64,000 bases of DNA from Tsukamurella paurometabola (GTDB lineage: Bacteria > Actinomycetota > Actinomycetes > Mycobacteriales > Mycobacteriaceae). The DNA is taken from NCBI RefSeq assembly GCF_900631615.1, contig NZ_LR131273.1, positions 3,876,850-3,940,849 of the forward strand. The letters are read 5' to 3'. Below, one piece after another: positions 51,887 through 62,123 of the stretch. Position 1 is the stretch's first letter, and every line of letters begins with the position of its first letter. The translations under genes were made by a program, and so were the position numbers. The notes under the pieces are model-generated. The model saw only the letters and a program-made list of their open reading frames with translations. It did no database searches and was not told the origin of the DNA.

Positions 51887-52912
51887 CTACGTGCGCAGGA
51901 GGGCCCCGGCGGCGAAGTCGCCCGCGTGCGCGAATGCGGCCAGCACGACGTCCTCGCCGGCGCCGATCCGTCCGTCGGCGCGGGCGGTCGCGAAGGTGTG
52001 CGGGACGCCCACGGCGAACAGGTTGCCGCACTCGTCGAAGGTATCGGGGTGCCGCTCGGGCGGGAGCTCGAGCGCCTCGCGCCAGTTCCGCAGGAAGGTG
52101 CGGTTGGGCTGGTTGGTGACGAGGTGCCCGACGTCCTGTCCGCGCAACCCGCCCGCGGCGGCCGCGGCGAGCGCGACCTCCGGGACGAGCCGGTTGCCGC
52201 GGGCCAACACCTTCGCGATCTTGGCCTCCGTGAAGCCGACGTGCAGTTGGCCCTCGCCGGCCTCCCAGTACTTGCGTGGCGGCTCCACGGCGGCGGTCAT
52301 GTCGCCGGCGTACTCGCTGTGCTGCGCGCACACCACCTCCCGGACCTCGAGCCCTCCCGCCTGCGGGTCGGCGACGACGAGCGCGGCCGCGGCGCCGTCA
52401 CCCGGGATCGCGGCCTGCGGCAGCGTTCGCACCCGGTCCTGGGTGAAGACGTTGCCGGCGGCGTTGGTCGCGGTGAGCAGCAACGCCGACCGCGCGGTGC
52501 CGGCGGTGAACATGGTGCGCGCCAGGTGCAGCATGAGCAGGAAGGCAGCGCAGCCGCCGTTGTGGATGTCCAGCACCAGCGACGGCCGGGTGCCGAGCCG
52601 CCGCACCACGTCACCGCCGCAGCCCACGACCGGCAGGTCCGGCAGCTGCGAGTGGCTCAGGACCACGTCGGCCTGCAGGGCCTCGTCGCCGACCTGCTCG
52701 CGGAGCCGGTCGATCGCCGCGCACATGAGGTCGACGTTCGACTCCCCCGCGGCCGCGTGGTGCCGGTACGCGGGCGGCGCGAACATCGGATTCGATGTCA
52801 GCGTGCGGCTGTCGGCGTCGGCGTACTCGCGGAAGTAGTCCGCGGGGACGCGGTTCTCGGGAAGGTACGAGGCGAGGCCGACGATGCGCGGGTTCAGCGC
52901 CGGGGCGGTCAT
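51887..52912 (-). CDS. KAS III-like ketosynthase, His replaced
   Basis: 341 residues of the 3-oxoacyl-ACP synthase III fold. The nucleophile is Cys121 in DIHNGGCAAFL, and the late Asn297 is in ECGNLFA. The His of the family motif (HQAN) is Asn267 (TNQPN), so the usual decarboxylative condensation is unlikely; acyl-transfer or C-O/C-N bond formation is possible, as seen in some KAS III-like acyltransferases. Last gene of a three-gene operon with a ThDP enzyme and an SRPBCC protein; it overlaps the SRPBCC gene by 4 bases. The open frame upstream of 52912 is a shadow. Confidence 0.85.
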   Translation of the reverse strand: MTAPALNPRIVGLASYLPENRVPADYFREYADADSRTLTSNPMFAPPAYRHHAAAGESNVDLMCAAIDRLREQVGDEALQADVVLSHSQLPDLPVVGCGGDVVRRLGTRPSLVLDIHNGGCAAFLLMLHLARTMFTAGTARSALLLTATNAAGNVFTQDRVRTLPQAAIPGDGAAAALVVADPQAGGLEVREVVCAQHSEYAGDMTAAVEPPRKYWEAGEGQLHVGFTEAKIAKVLARGNRLVPEVALAAAAAGGLRGQDVGHLVTNQPNRTFLRNWREALELPPERHPDTFDECGNLFAVGVPHTFATARADGRIGAGEDVVLAAFAHAGDFAAGALLRT

Positions 52913-53541
52913 GACGCCATCCAGGCGGGCTTGACCGGCTCTCCCTGCGCGTGCCGGTGCTCGGCGATGGCCTTGAGGTTCTCCAACTCCATCTGGTGAC
53001 CGGCGGAGAACGTGTCCCACAGGTCGCCGACCCACACGGGCCGTCCGGGCGGCGCCGTCTCCGGATAGGGGTTGTCGTCGTAGAACGGGTGGTGGCAGTT
53101 GACCCACAGCACCACGGAGCCGGGCCGGTTCAGGACCGGCTGCGCGTCGACGATCCGCATCAGGTAGATCATCCAGAGGTGTTTCCCCTGATCCCAGGCG
53201 CAGTGGTAGTCGACGGTCCGCGCGTCCGGGTGCGCGACGGTGCGGGTGTAGATCTCGGTGTCGGCGCCGAGCATGTCGCGCGCGACCCACAGGCCCGGCT
53301 CGTCGGTCTCCCGGAAGCCGCGCAGGCTGTAGGTCCACTCCTCCAGCGACCTGGTGTCGGACAGCCAGTCGTACAGCTCGTCGGGCGGCGCGTCCACGTA
53401 GGACTGCACCGGGCAGAAGTCGCCGTAGATCTGCTGGTGCGGGTACACCGACCGGAGTCGGTCGACGAGGATCGGCTGCGCGACGGGGCGCGGGTGACTC
53501 TCGATCCGGATGGTTCCCTCGATGTCGATCGCCGGGATCAT
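52909..53541 (-). CDS. SRPBCC (START-like) family protein
   Basis: 210 residues. A START/polyketide-cyclase-type hydrophobic-cavity fold is suggested by CPVQSYVDAPPDELYDWLSDTRSLEEWTYSLRGFRE, followed by beta strands (TEIYTRTVAHPDARTVDYHCAWD) and a C-terminal helix GHQMELENLKAIAEHRHA. Its place between a ThDP enzyme and a ketosynthase-like enzyme suggests that it folds, cyclises or carries their hydrophobic product. It overlaps both neighbours by 4 bases. Confidence 0.78.
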   Translation of the reverse strand: MIPAIDIEGTIRIESHPRPVAQPILVDRLRSVYPHQQIYGDFCPVQSYVDAPPDELYDWLSDTRSLEEWTYSLRGFRETDEPGLWVARDMLGADTEIYTRTVAHPDARTVDYHCAWDQGKHLWMIYLMRIVDAQPVLNRPGSVVLWVNCHHPFYDDNPYPETAPPGRPVWVGDLWDTFSAGHQMELENLKAIAEHRHAQGEPVKPAWMAS

Positions 53542-55184
53542 GAACGCTCCTTCGCGGTGTCGGGCAGCAGCGCTGTGAACGGCGGGATCTCCGTGGGGTC
53601 GGTCGCGATCTCCAGGCACGACGGTCCGCGGCCGGGGCCGGACAGGAGCGCGGCGGCGGCGGACCGAGCACCGTCGGGCGTGGTGACCGAGCGGACGGGC
53701 AGGGTCGGGAACATGGCGGCGAGGCCGTCGGCGATCCGGCTCGGCCGGAACCGGTTGATACTGGTCAGGTCGGGGAAGAACTTCTCCTCGCGGGCCACGC
53801 ACATGGCGTGGGCGTCGTTGTTGAGCACGACGAGCAGGACCGGCGCATCCGCCTCGATCGCGGTGTGGATCTCCATGCCGTGCATGAAGAACGCGCCGTC
53901 GCCTGCGAGGATCACGGTGGGGCGGCCGGTGGCGATCGCGGCGCCGATGCCGGCCGCGATGCCGAACCCCATGCCGCCCATGCCGAGTGCCACCAGGAAG
54001 CGCGTCCCGGTGCCGAGCGGAAGGCGATGGACCGCCGCGGCGCCGGCGTTACCGGCGTCGGCGAACACCAGGGCGTCGCCCGGGATCGCGGCGGCCAGCG
54101 CGTCGACGGCGTCCGCGCAGGTCATCAGCCCCGAGTCGTTCCGGGGCACCGTGATCGGTACGGGGGCGGTGTCGGTCCACGGGGTCCGCCGGCGAGCGCC
54201 CGCGGCACCGGCGAGCGCTCGGGTGTACGCGGTCAGGTCGCGGGCCGACTCGTGGATCGTGACCTCCCGCAGCGGCGGCTCGGCGGCGACGTGCACCGCG
54301 CAGGTGACGTCCAGCGCGGCGTCGAGTCCGCTGCGGTCCATGAGGTCGAGGTCGGTGCCCAGCGTGAGGATCAGGTCGGCCTCCGCGGCGACGCGGGGCA
54401 CCGACGGATGGCCCATGACGCCCGCGACGCCCACGACGCCGGTCCGCGGCGCGGCGTCCCGGCCGTTGGGTCCGACGGCGACGACCGCGCCCGTGGCGGC
54501 GGCGAGCTCGGCGACCGGGCCGGCGAGCCCCGCCCGGGACGCCGCCTCACCGAGCAGGATCAGGGGCCTGCGTGATGCGCGCACGAGCCGGATCACCTCG
54601 TCCGACGGAGCCTCCGGGCCGGGAGGGGCGGGGGCACGGTTCACCGATCCGGAGTGCTCCGCGAGTTGGACGTCCTTGGGCAGCAGGAGCGCTGCGGGCA
54701 GCCCCTGCTCGAGGGCCGCGAGTGCCCCGTCGAGCGCGGGAGCCAGGTCCTCCGGGACGGAGACCTTGGCGGCGAAGCCCGTGACTCCGCGCAGCACGGC
54801 GAGCGCGTCGACGGTGCGCGGGGCGGCGCACATGTCCTGGAAGGCACCGCGCCCCTCCGCAGCGGTCGGGGGGCTGCCGATCAGCGCGAGGACCGGCGAT
54901 CGGGATTGATGCGCCTCTGCCAGGGCCGGAACGCAGTTCATGGCCGCCCCGCCGGAGGTCGCGATCAGGCAACCGGGACGGCCGGTCATGCGGGCCGAGC
55001 CGTCGGCCATGGCCCCCGCGCCGAACTCGTGCTTGGCGATCGTCACCGTCAGGCGACGGCCGGCGGGCGCGCGGAGGAGGGCGGCGAAGAGGTCCTCGGA
55101 GTTGGCGCCGTGAATGCCGTACGCGTGACGAAAACCGTACGCATACAAAGCATTTGCAATCACGTCCGCGACCTTCTGCGTCAC
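53538..55184 (-). CDS. Thiamine-diphosphate-dependent enzyme (acetolactate-synthase-like)
   Basis: 548 residues. Glu53 in IAKHEFGAGAMADG activates ThDP, and the cofactor/Mg motif is GDG at 428 to NN at 456. The middle domain is FAD/CoA-like. It resembles acetolactate synthase and benzoylformate decarboxylase types and could decarboxylate a 2-oxo acid and transfer the acyl unit. It heads the operon. GTG 55184 is chosen since TACTGT lies 7 bases upstream; the 12 longer residues contain no start-like region. The co-occurring KAS III-like and SRPBCC genes point to a small-molecule pathway and not to branched-chain amino acid synthesis. Confidence 0.85.
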   Translation of the reverse strand: MTQKVADVIANALYAYGFRHAYGIHGANSEDLFAALLRAPAGRRLTVTIAKHEFGAGAMADGSARMTGRPGCLIATSGGAAMNCVPALAEAHQSRSPVLALIGSPPTAAEGRGAFQDMCAAPRTVDALAVLRGVTGFAAKVSVPEDLAPALDGALAALEQGLPAALLLPKDVQLAEHSGSVNRAPAPPGPEAPSDEVIRLVRASRRPLILLGEAASRAGLAGPVAELAAATGAVVAVGPNGRDAAPRTGVVGVAGVMGHPSVPRVAAEADLILTLGTDLDLMDRSGLDAALDVTCAVHVAAEPPLREVTIHESARDLTAYTRALAGAAGARRRTPWTDTAPVPITVPRNDSGLMTCADAVDALAAAIPGDALVFADAGNAGAAAVHRLPLGTGTRFLVALGMGGMGFGIAAGIGAAIATGRPTVILAGDGAFFMHGMEIHTAIEADAPVLLVVLNNDAHAMCVAREEKFFPDLTSINRFRPSRIADGLAAMFPTLPVRSVTTPDGARSAAAALLSGPGRGPSCLEIATDPTEIPPFTALLPDTAKERS

Positions 55185-55191
55185 GGATCCC

Positions 55192-55197
55192 ACAGTA
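55192..55197 (-). promoter_or_regulatory. Candidate -10 element, leaderless ThDP operon
   Basis: TACTGT on the minus strand, 7 bases before GTG 55184. Confidence 0.5.
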
Positions 55198-55243
55198 GGC
55201 CGGTGTGATGCGCACCACAACCGAGCAGGCGAACGCCGTCCGC

Positions 55244-55711
55244 TTAAGGCTGCGATCGCGCCAGTCGCCGGCCGAAGCCCTCCGCGGCGGCGAGATCCAC
55301 GGCGCTGGGACGTCCCTTGTTCATGCCCCCGACCAGGGCGAACGGGCCCATCGTGTCCAAGCCGCGGCAGTGGAACACCTCGGGGGCGACGTGGAAGCCC
55401 ACCGTGGTGAGTTCGTCCGCGAGAGCGCGGGTGTACCGACGCAGCGGCGTCTCCGGCAGACCGCTGGTGGCGTAGACGAAAGCGGTGCCACGGGGCCTCG
55501 CCGTGAGCCCACGAACCAGACGGACGAGCTCGGGGTCGAAGGCCATCCAGTAGACGCCCGAGCCGAATCCGACCAGGTCAGCGATGTCGATCTGCTCCTC
55601 AGTCACCTCGGCGGGCGCCAGCACCGGCGCGGCCAGCACCCCGGCGATCCGATCGGCCACCTTCCGGGTGTTGCCGTGGTGGGAGGACGCGCAGATCACC
55701 AGTGCCGACAT
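55244..55711 (-). CDS. Flavodoxin-family protein
   Basis: 155 residues. SALVICASSHHGNTRKVADRIA is the FMN phosphate-binding loop, and VGFGSGVYWMAFD and YATSGLPET are later FMN-contacting loops. A small electron carrier or flavin reductase of the flavodoxin type. It has no clear partner; the frameshifted monooxygenase is 12 kb away. The start is ATG 55711, where a CACGAT hexamer lies 6 bases upstream; the longer frame has no family-like sequence. Confidence 0.85.
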   Translation of the reverse strand: MSALVICASSHHGNTRKVADRIAGVLAAPVLAPAEVTEEQIDIADLVGFGSGVYWMAFDPELVRLVRGLTARPRGTAFVYATSGLPETPLRRYTRALADELTTVGFHVAPEVFHCRGLDTMGPFALVGGMNKGRPSAVDLAAAEGFGRRLARSQP

Positions 55712-55871
55712 GGCCCCATCGTGACACGGACCGGCGGCCCCCGCCCCGCAGCCGGTCCCGGCCGCGCACCGTACGACTTCCGGGCGACGGCCGGTATCGG
55801 GCATTCGTCCGATACCACCGCGGTGGCGCCCTGCCTAGCGTTCGACACGGACCAGAGAAGAAGGAGCCACT

Positions 55872-57308
55872 ATGACCACCTCCGATGCCGTCGATCTCAC
55901 CTGGATCAGTGCCACCGATCTCGCGGCCCGGGTCGCCGAGGGCAGCGTCTCCGTGCGCTCGGTCGCCGAGGCCGTGATCGACCGCGTCGAGCGGATCAAC
56001 CCCGCTCTCAACGCGATCGTTCACTTCGACGCCGAGCAGGTCCGCGCCGACGCGGCGGAGCTCGACCGGCGCCGCGAGGCGGGTGATGACCTCGGTCCGC
56101 TCGGCGGCGTGCCGTACACGATCAAGGACCTCACCGCGCAGAAGGGACGCCCACTCACGTTCGGGATGCTGCCCTTGAAGGATCAGGTCGCCGATGCGGA
56201 CGCGCCGATCGTGGAGCGGCTCGCCGCCGCGGGCGGACTCTTCCTGGGCCGCACCAACACCCCCGAATCGGGCTATTACGGCGGAACGGACAATCATCTG
56301 TTCGGCCCGACCCAGAACCCGTGGCGCGCGGGGTACACGCCCGGTGGCTCGTCCGGCGGCGCGGCCGCGGCCGTGGCCGCAGGACTCGGGCCACTCGCCG
56401 AGGGGAGCGACGGCGGGGGTTCGGTGCGGGTGCCCGCGGCACTGTGCGGGGTCGTCGGCTTCAAACCGAGCAGGGGCCTCGTGCCGCAGACCATCATGCC
56501 CGGCCGGTTCTACGAGTGGGCCCATCACGGCCCGATCACGCGGACCGTCGCCGACGCCGCCCTCATGCTCGACGTCGTGTCCGGGGCCGACAGTCGCGAT
56601 CCGATGTCGTTCCCGCGGACGGGCTCCTCGTTCGGATCCGCCGTGCGCGCAGCGACCGCCGAAGGCCTGCGCGTCGCCTACTCCCCCGACCTGGGTTTCG
56701 GCCACGTCGACCCGGAGGTGGCGGGGATCTGCGCGGCCGCCGTCGAGCGACTCGCGACGGCCGGCGCCACCGTGACCGAGGCGACGCCCGCCTGGGGCGA
56801 TCCGGAGGAGGCGATGTGGAACGGCGTCTGGCTTCCCGCCTTCGCCTCCGAGCACGACCTGCTCGACTGGCGGGCTTCACGGGGCACGGTCGACGACGAA
56901 CTGATCGACGTGATCCTCGCCGGCGAGCACCTCACCGCCGTCGACATCGGTCGCGCCGACGTCTTCCAGGGTGCGATGTGGGACACGTACGCCGCGTTCA
57001 TGCACGACTACGACGTGCTGATCTCCCCGACGCTGGCGACGGCGGCGTTCCCGAACGACCGGTTCGCCCCGGAGTGGCTCGACGGTGAACCGCTCCGTCG
57101 CCGTCTCCTCGGTTGGCTGCTGACCTACCCGTACAACATGCTCACCGCGCCGGCACTGTCCGTCCCGGCGGGCTTCACGGCCGGCGGGCTGCCGGTGGGA
57201 CTGCAGATCGCGGGCGGGCACCACGCCGACGCCGTGGTGCTCGCCGTGGGAGCGGTGCTGGAGCAGGTGAACCCGTGGCTCGATTCGACTCCGGCGCTGG
57301 CGGAGTGA
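55872..57308 (+). CDS. Amidase signature-family enzyme
   Basis: 478 residues. The Ser-cisSer-Lys triad is visible: the Lys in YTIKDLTAQ, the cis-Ser in GGSSGGAAA, and the nucleophilic Ser in GSDGGGSVRVPA. It hydrolyses a carboxamide; the substrate is unknown. The GatA subunit is excluded because no gatB or gatC is next to it and the sequence has the AS-family catabolic pattern. AAGGAG lies about 7 bases before the ATG. A LuxR-type regulator follows 15 bases downstream. Confidence 0.92.
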   Translation: MTTSDAVDLTWISATDLAARVAEGSVSVRSVAEAVIDRVERINPALNAIVHFDAEQVRADAAELDRRREAGDDLGPLGGVPYTIKDLTAQKGRPLTFGMLPLKDQVADADAPIVERLAAAGGLFLGRTNTPESGYYGGTDNHLFGPTQNPWRAGYTPGGSSGGAAAAVAAGLGPLAEGSDGGGSVRVPAALCGVVGFKPSRGLVPQTIMPGRFYEWAHHGPITRTVADAALMLDVVSGADSRDPMSFPRTGSSFGSAVRAATAEGLRVAYSPDLGFGHVDPEVAGICAAAVERLATAGATVTEATPAWGDPEEAMWNGVWLPAFASEHDLLDWRASRGTVDDELIDVILAGEHLTAVDIGRADVFQGAMWDTYAAFMHDYDVLISPTLATAAFPNDRFAPEWLDGEPLRRRLLGWLLTYPYNMLTAPALSVPAGFTAGGLPVGLQIAGGHHADAVVLAVGAVLEQVNPWLDSTPALAE

Positions 57309-57323
57309 CGACACAATGACGGC

Positions 57324-57974
57324 ATGACGACGTCCCCGCCGGTGGCCGACGCGCAGTGGCTGGTCGAACTCACGCGCGCGGCGCTCCCCGCCGCCGCGGG
57401 GGCGCTCTGCTTCCGGGAGTCCTCGAGGGCGGTGATGCGACCACACATCACGTGGGGCTACCGCGAGCCGGTCCGGCGGTACCTCGCGGGCTCGATAGAG
57501 GCCGAGCCCGCGTTCACGGCGGTCGTCGCCGATCCGGGGCGCCCCCTGTTCTGGGAGGACCTCCCCGGATTCCGGAACGGTCCCACCGCCCGATCGCTGC
57601 TCGCGCCCGCGGGGTTCCGCGAGGGCACGTCGATGGCCCTCACCGACGGCACCGAGCTGATCGGGGCGATGCATCTCAGCTTCGACAGTCCCGACGTCCC
57701 GCCGCATGCCCGTGGATTCCTGGTGTGGCTGTGCCCACAGCTGGTCGCCCTGGCGCGGAACGCGACGGCACCGTCGGGCACGGTGCTGACGGCCCGGGAA
57801 CTTGACGTGCTGCGCCTCCTGGCCGACGGTGCGACCAACCGCCGAATAGCCGGGGCACTCGGGATCGCGCTCTCGACCGTCGGGTCGCACGTCGAGCACA
57901 TCTACGCCAAGTTGGGCGTGTCCAGTCGCGCGGCCGCGGTGGCGCGCGCGGCCCGCGATCGCCTGCTGCCCTGA
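57324..57974 (+). CDS. LuxR-family regulator
   Basis: 216 residues. The first 145 look like a GAF-type sensor (AGALCFRESSRAVMRPHI, PLFWEDLPGF), and the C-terminal 65 are a LuxR/FixJ helix-turn-helix: LTARELDVLRLLADGATNRRIAGALGIALSTVGSHVEHIYAKLGVSSRAAAV. It probably controls the amidase gene just upstream. CACAAT lies 6 bases before the ATG, a variant leaderless promoter. Confidence 0.88.
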   Translation: MTTSPPVADAQWLVELTRAALPAAAGALCFRESSRAVMRPHITWGYREPVRRYLAGSIEAEPAFTAVVADPGRPLFWEDLPGFRNGPTARSLLAPAGFREGTSMALTDGTELIGAMHLSFDSPDVPPHARGFLVWLCPQLVALARNATAPSGTVLTARELDVLRLLADGATNRRIAGALGIALSTVGSHVEHIYAKLGVSSRAAAVARAARDRLLP

Positions 57975-57981
57975 CGTGGGC

Positions 57982-58440
57982 TCACGCCCCGGACCAACGG
58001 TCCACGTCGGCCTGGGTGATCTCCACGGGGCCCTGCTTCGGCTGGGTGATCCGGATCTGGTTGCCGAACGGATCCCGCAGAGCGCAGTCGATGCCGTAGG
58101 GCTGCTCCTGCGGCTCCTCGGTGAACTCGACGCCCTGGGCGCTGAGCTTCGCGTAGGCGGCGCGACAGTCGTCGGTCGTGAGGATGCAGGCCACGCCGAG
58201 CGCACCCCTGGTGAGCAGATCCCGCTGCGCGGCGGTCGTCTCCGGGCTACCGCCGGCCACTCCCGGGACCTCCAGGAGGAGTTGGCGCTGCGGCTCGGAC
58301 GGCAGTGCGACGGTCAGCCAGCGCATGAACCCCATGTCGACGTCGTCGTGGACCTCGAAGCCCAGCTTGCCGACGTAGAAGTCGAGGGCCTCGTTCTGGT
58401 CGAGGACGAACACGGACGTGATGGCGATGGAGGTGAACAT
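57982..58440 (-). CDS. VOC-family (glyoxalase-like) protein
   Basis: 152 residues with two beta-alpha-beta-beta-beta modules (FVLDQNEALDFYVGKLGFEVHDDVD, then CILTTDDCRAAYAKLSAQGVEFTEEP). Metal ligands near the His and Glu of the family are less obvious, so it may be a binding or resistance protein or an isomerase/dioxygenase. It follows the AraC regulator gene on the same strand but has its own -10. It converges with the LuxR gene, 7 bases between stops. Confidence 0.85.
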   Translation of the reverse strand: MFTSIAITSVFVLDQNEALDFYVGKLGFEVHDDVDMGFMRWLTVALPSEPQRQLLLEVPGVAGGSPETTAAQRDLLTRGALGVACILTTDDCRAAYAKLSAQGVEFTEEPQEQPYGIDCALRDPFGNQIRITQPKQGPVEITQADVDRWSGA

Positions 58441-58447
58441 GGCACTG

Positions 58448-58453
58448 AGCCTA
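58448..58453 (-). promoter_or_regulatory. Candidate -10 element, leaderless VOC gene
   Basis: TAGGCT on the minus strand, 7 bases before ATG 58440. Confidence 0.45.
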
Positions 58454-58488
58454 CGAAGCCCGCGTGGGCTCCGCTTATCCGAAACTGC

Positions 58489-58887
58489 TCAATCCGACGG
58501 CCGCGTCCACGCCCGGATGACGCACCCCGGGGCGCGCACCGGGGCGACCTCGCGGCGGTACAGGGACGGCGAGCGCCCCACGATCTTGCGGAAGGTCCGG
58601 CTGAACGTGCCGGACGAGCCGAAGCCCACGTCGAACGCGATGTCGGTGATCGCCAGGTCGGTGTCGCGCAACCTCGCCATCGCGCGTTCGATCCGGCGGC
58701 GCTGCAGGTACTTGTGCGGCGTCTCGCCGAAGACCGCGGCGAACTCCCGGGAGAAGTGGGCGGCCGACATGTGCGCGATCCGCGCCACCGCCGGGACATC
58801 GAGGGGCTCCGCGTAGTGCCGGTCCATCGCGTCCCGTGCCCGGAGCAGGCGCCGGTTGACGTCCTCCCGGGGCGACAGCTCAGGCAC
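58489..58887 (-). CDS. Short AraC-family regulator
   Basis: 132 residues, just the AraC/XylS DNA-binding domain with two helix-turn-helix motifs (VPAVARIAHMSAAHFSREFAAVFGETPHKYLQRRRIERAMARL and ITDIAFDVGFGSSGTFSRTFRKIVGRSPSLYRRE). It lacks a sensing domain, so another protein or DNA context may provide it. Start at GTG 58887 gives VPELSPREDVNRRLL; the upstream frame overlaps meaB. Likely regulates the VOC gene downstream. Confidence 0.85.
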   Translation of the reverse strand: MPELSPREDVNRRLLRARDAMDRHYAEPLDVPAVARIAHMSAAHFSREFAAVFGETPHKYLQRRRIERAMARLRDTDLAITDIAFDVGFGSSGTFSRTFRKIVGRSPSLYRREVAPVRAPGCVIRAWTRPSD

Positions 58888-58907
58888 GGGTGCGCAGATC
58901 CCGCGCG

Positions 58908-59887
58908 TCAGCGTCCGTCGAAGGCGTCGAGGATCCGCTGCGCCGCGAGGGCGGGGGTCAGCGAGCCGTCCTGGACCGCGGCCTCGACCTCGGACCGCAC
59001 CGAACGGACCCCGTCGGAGTGCTCGACGCGGCCGAGGATCGCGTCCCGGACCATCGTCCAGGTCCAGTCGACCTGCTGTTGCCGGCGGCGGCGGTCGAAC
59101 TCCCCCGCCTCCTGCAGGGTGGTGCGGTGCCGCAGAATCGCGTCCCAGAACTCGGGGATGCCGGTGCCCTCGACGGCGCTCTGCGTGAGCACGGGCGGGC
59201 GCCACAGGGAACCGCGCGGGTGGATCAGGCGCAGCGCGCTCGACAGCTCGCGGGCCGCGACGCGCGCCTCCACGACGTGATCGCCGTCGGCCTTGTTGAC
59301 CGCCACCACGTCCGCGAGCTCGAGCACGCCCTTCTTGATGCCCTGCAGCTGGTCGCCGGTACGCGCCAGGGTGAGGAAGGCGAACGTGTCCACCATGTTC
59401 GCGACGGTGACCTCGGACTGCCCGACGCCGACGGTCTCGACCAGGATCACGTCGAAGCCGGCGGCCTCCATGAGCACCATCGTCTCGCGCGTGGCCTTCG
59501 CGACGCCGCCGAGCGTCCCCGAGGTGGGCGACGGCCGGATGTACGCGCGCGGGTTCACGGCGAGGGTGCCCATGCGCGTCTTGTCGCCCAGGATGGATCC
59601 GCCGCTGCGGGTGGACGACGGGTCCACGGCGAGGACGGCGACCTTGTGCCCCAGCGAGATCAGGTGGTTGCCCAGCGCCTCGATGGTGGTCGACTTCCCC
59701 ACCCCGGGCACGCCGGTGATGCCCACCCGGGTGGCGATCGGCGCGTCGGGACCCGGGGTCACCGCGAGCAGGAGTTCCTGCGCGAGGGCCTGATGGTCGG
59801 GGCGCCGCGATTCCACGAGGGTGATCGCGCGCGCCAGCACGGCGCGCTTGTCGGCCCGGACCCCTTCCGCGAGCTCGGCGACGGTCA

Positions 59888-59888
<1 letters not shown>
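58908..59888 (-). CDS. meaB: Methylmalonyl-CoA mutase GTPase chaperone MeaB
   Basis: 326 residues. Walker A GITGVPGVGKST, the Asp of LAVDPSS, the switch ETVGVGQSE and VVNKADG-like VAVNKADGD are standard for G3E GTPases of the MeaB type. It gates delivery of adenosylcobalamin to the mutase and removes damaged cofactor. The ATG overlaps the mutB stop (TGATG); GTG 59891 is an alternative. Third gene of the mutA-mutB-meaB operon. Confidence 0.95.
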
Positions 59889-62122
<2,234 letters not shown>

Positions 62123-62123
62123 C

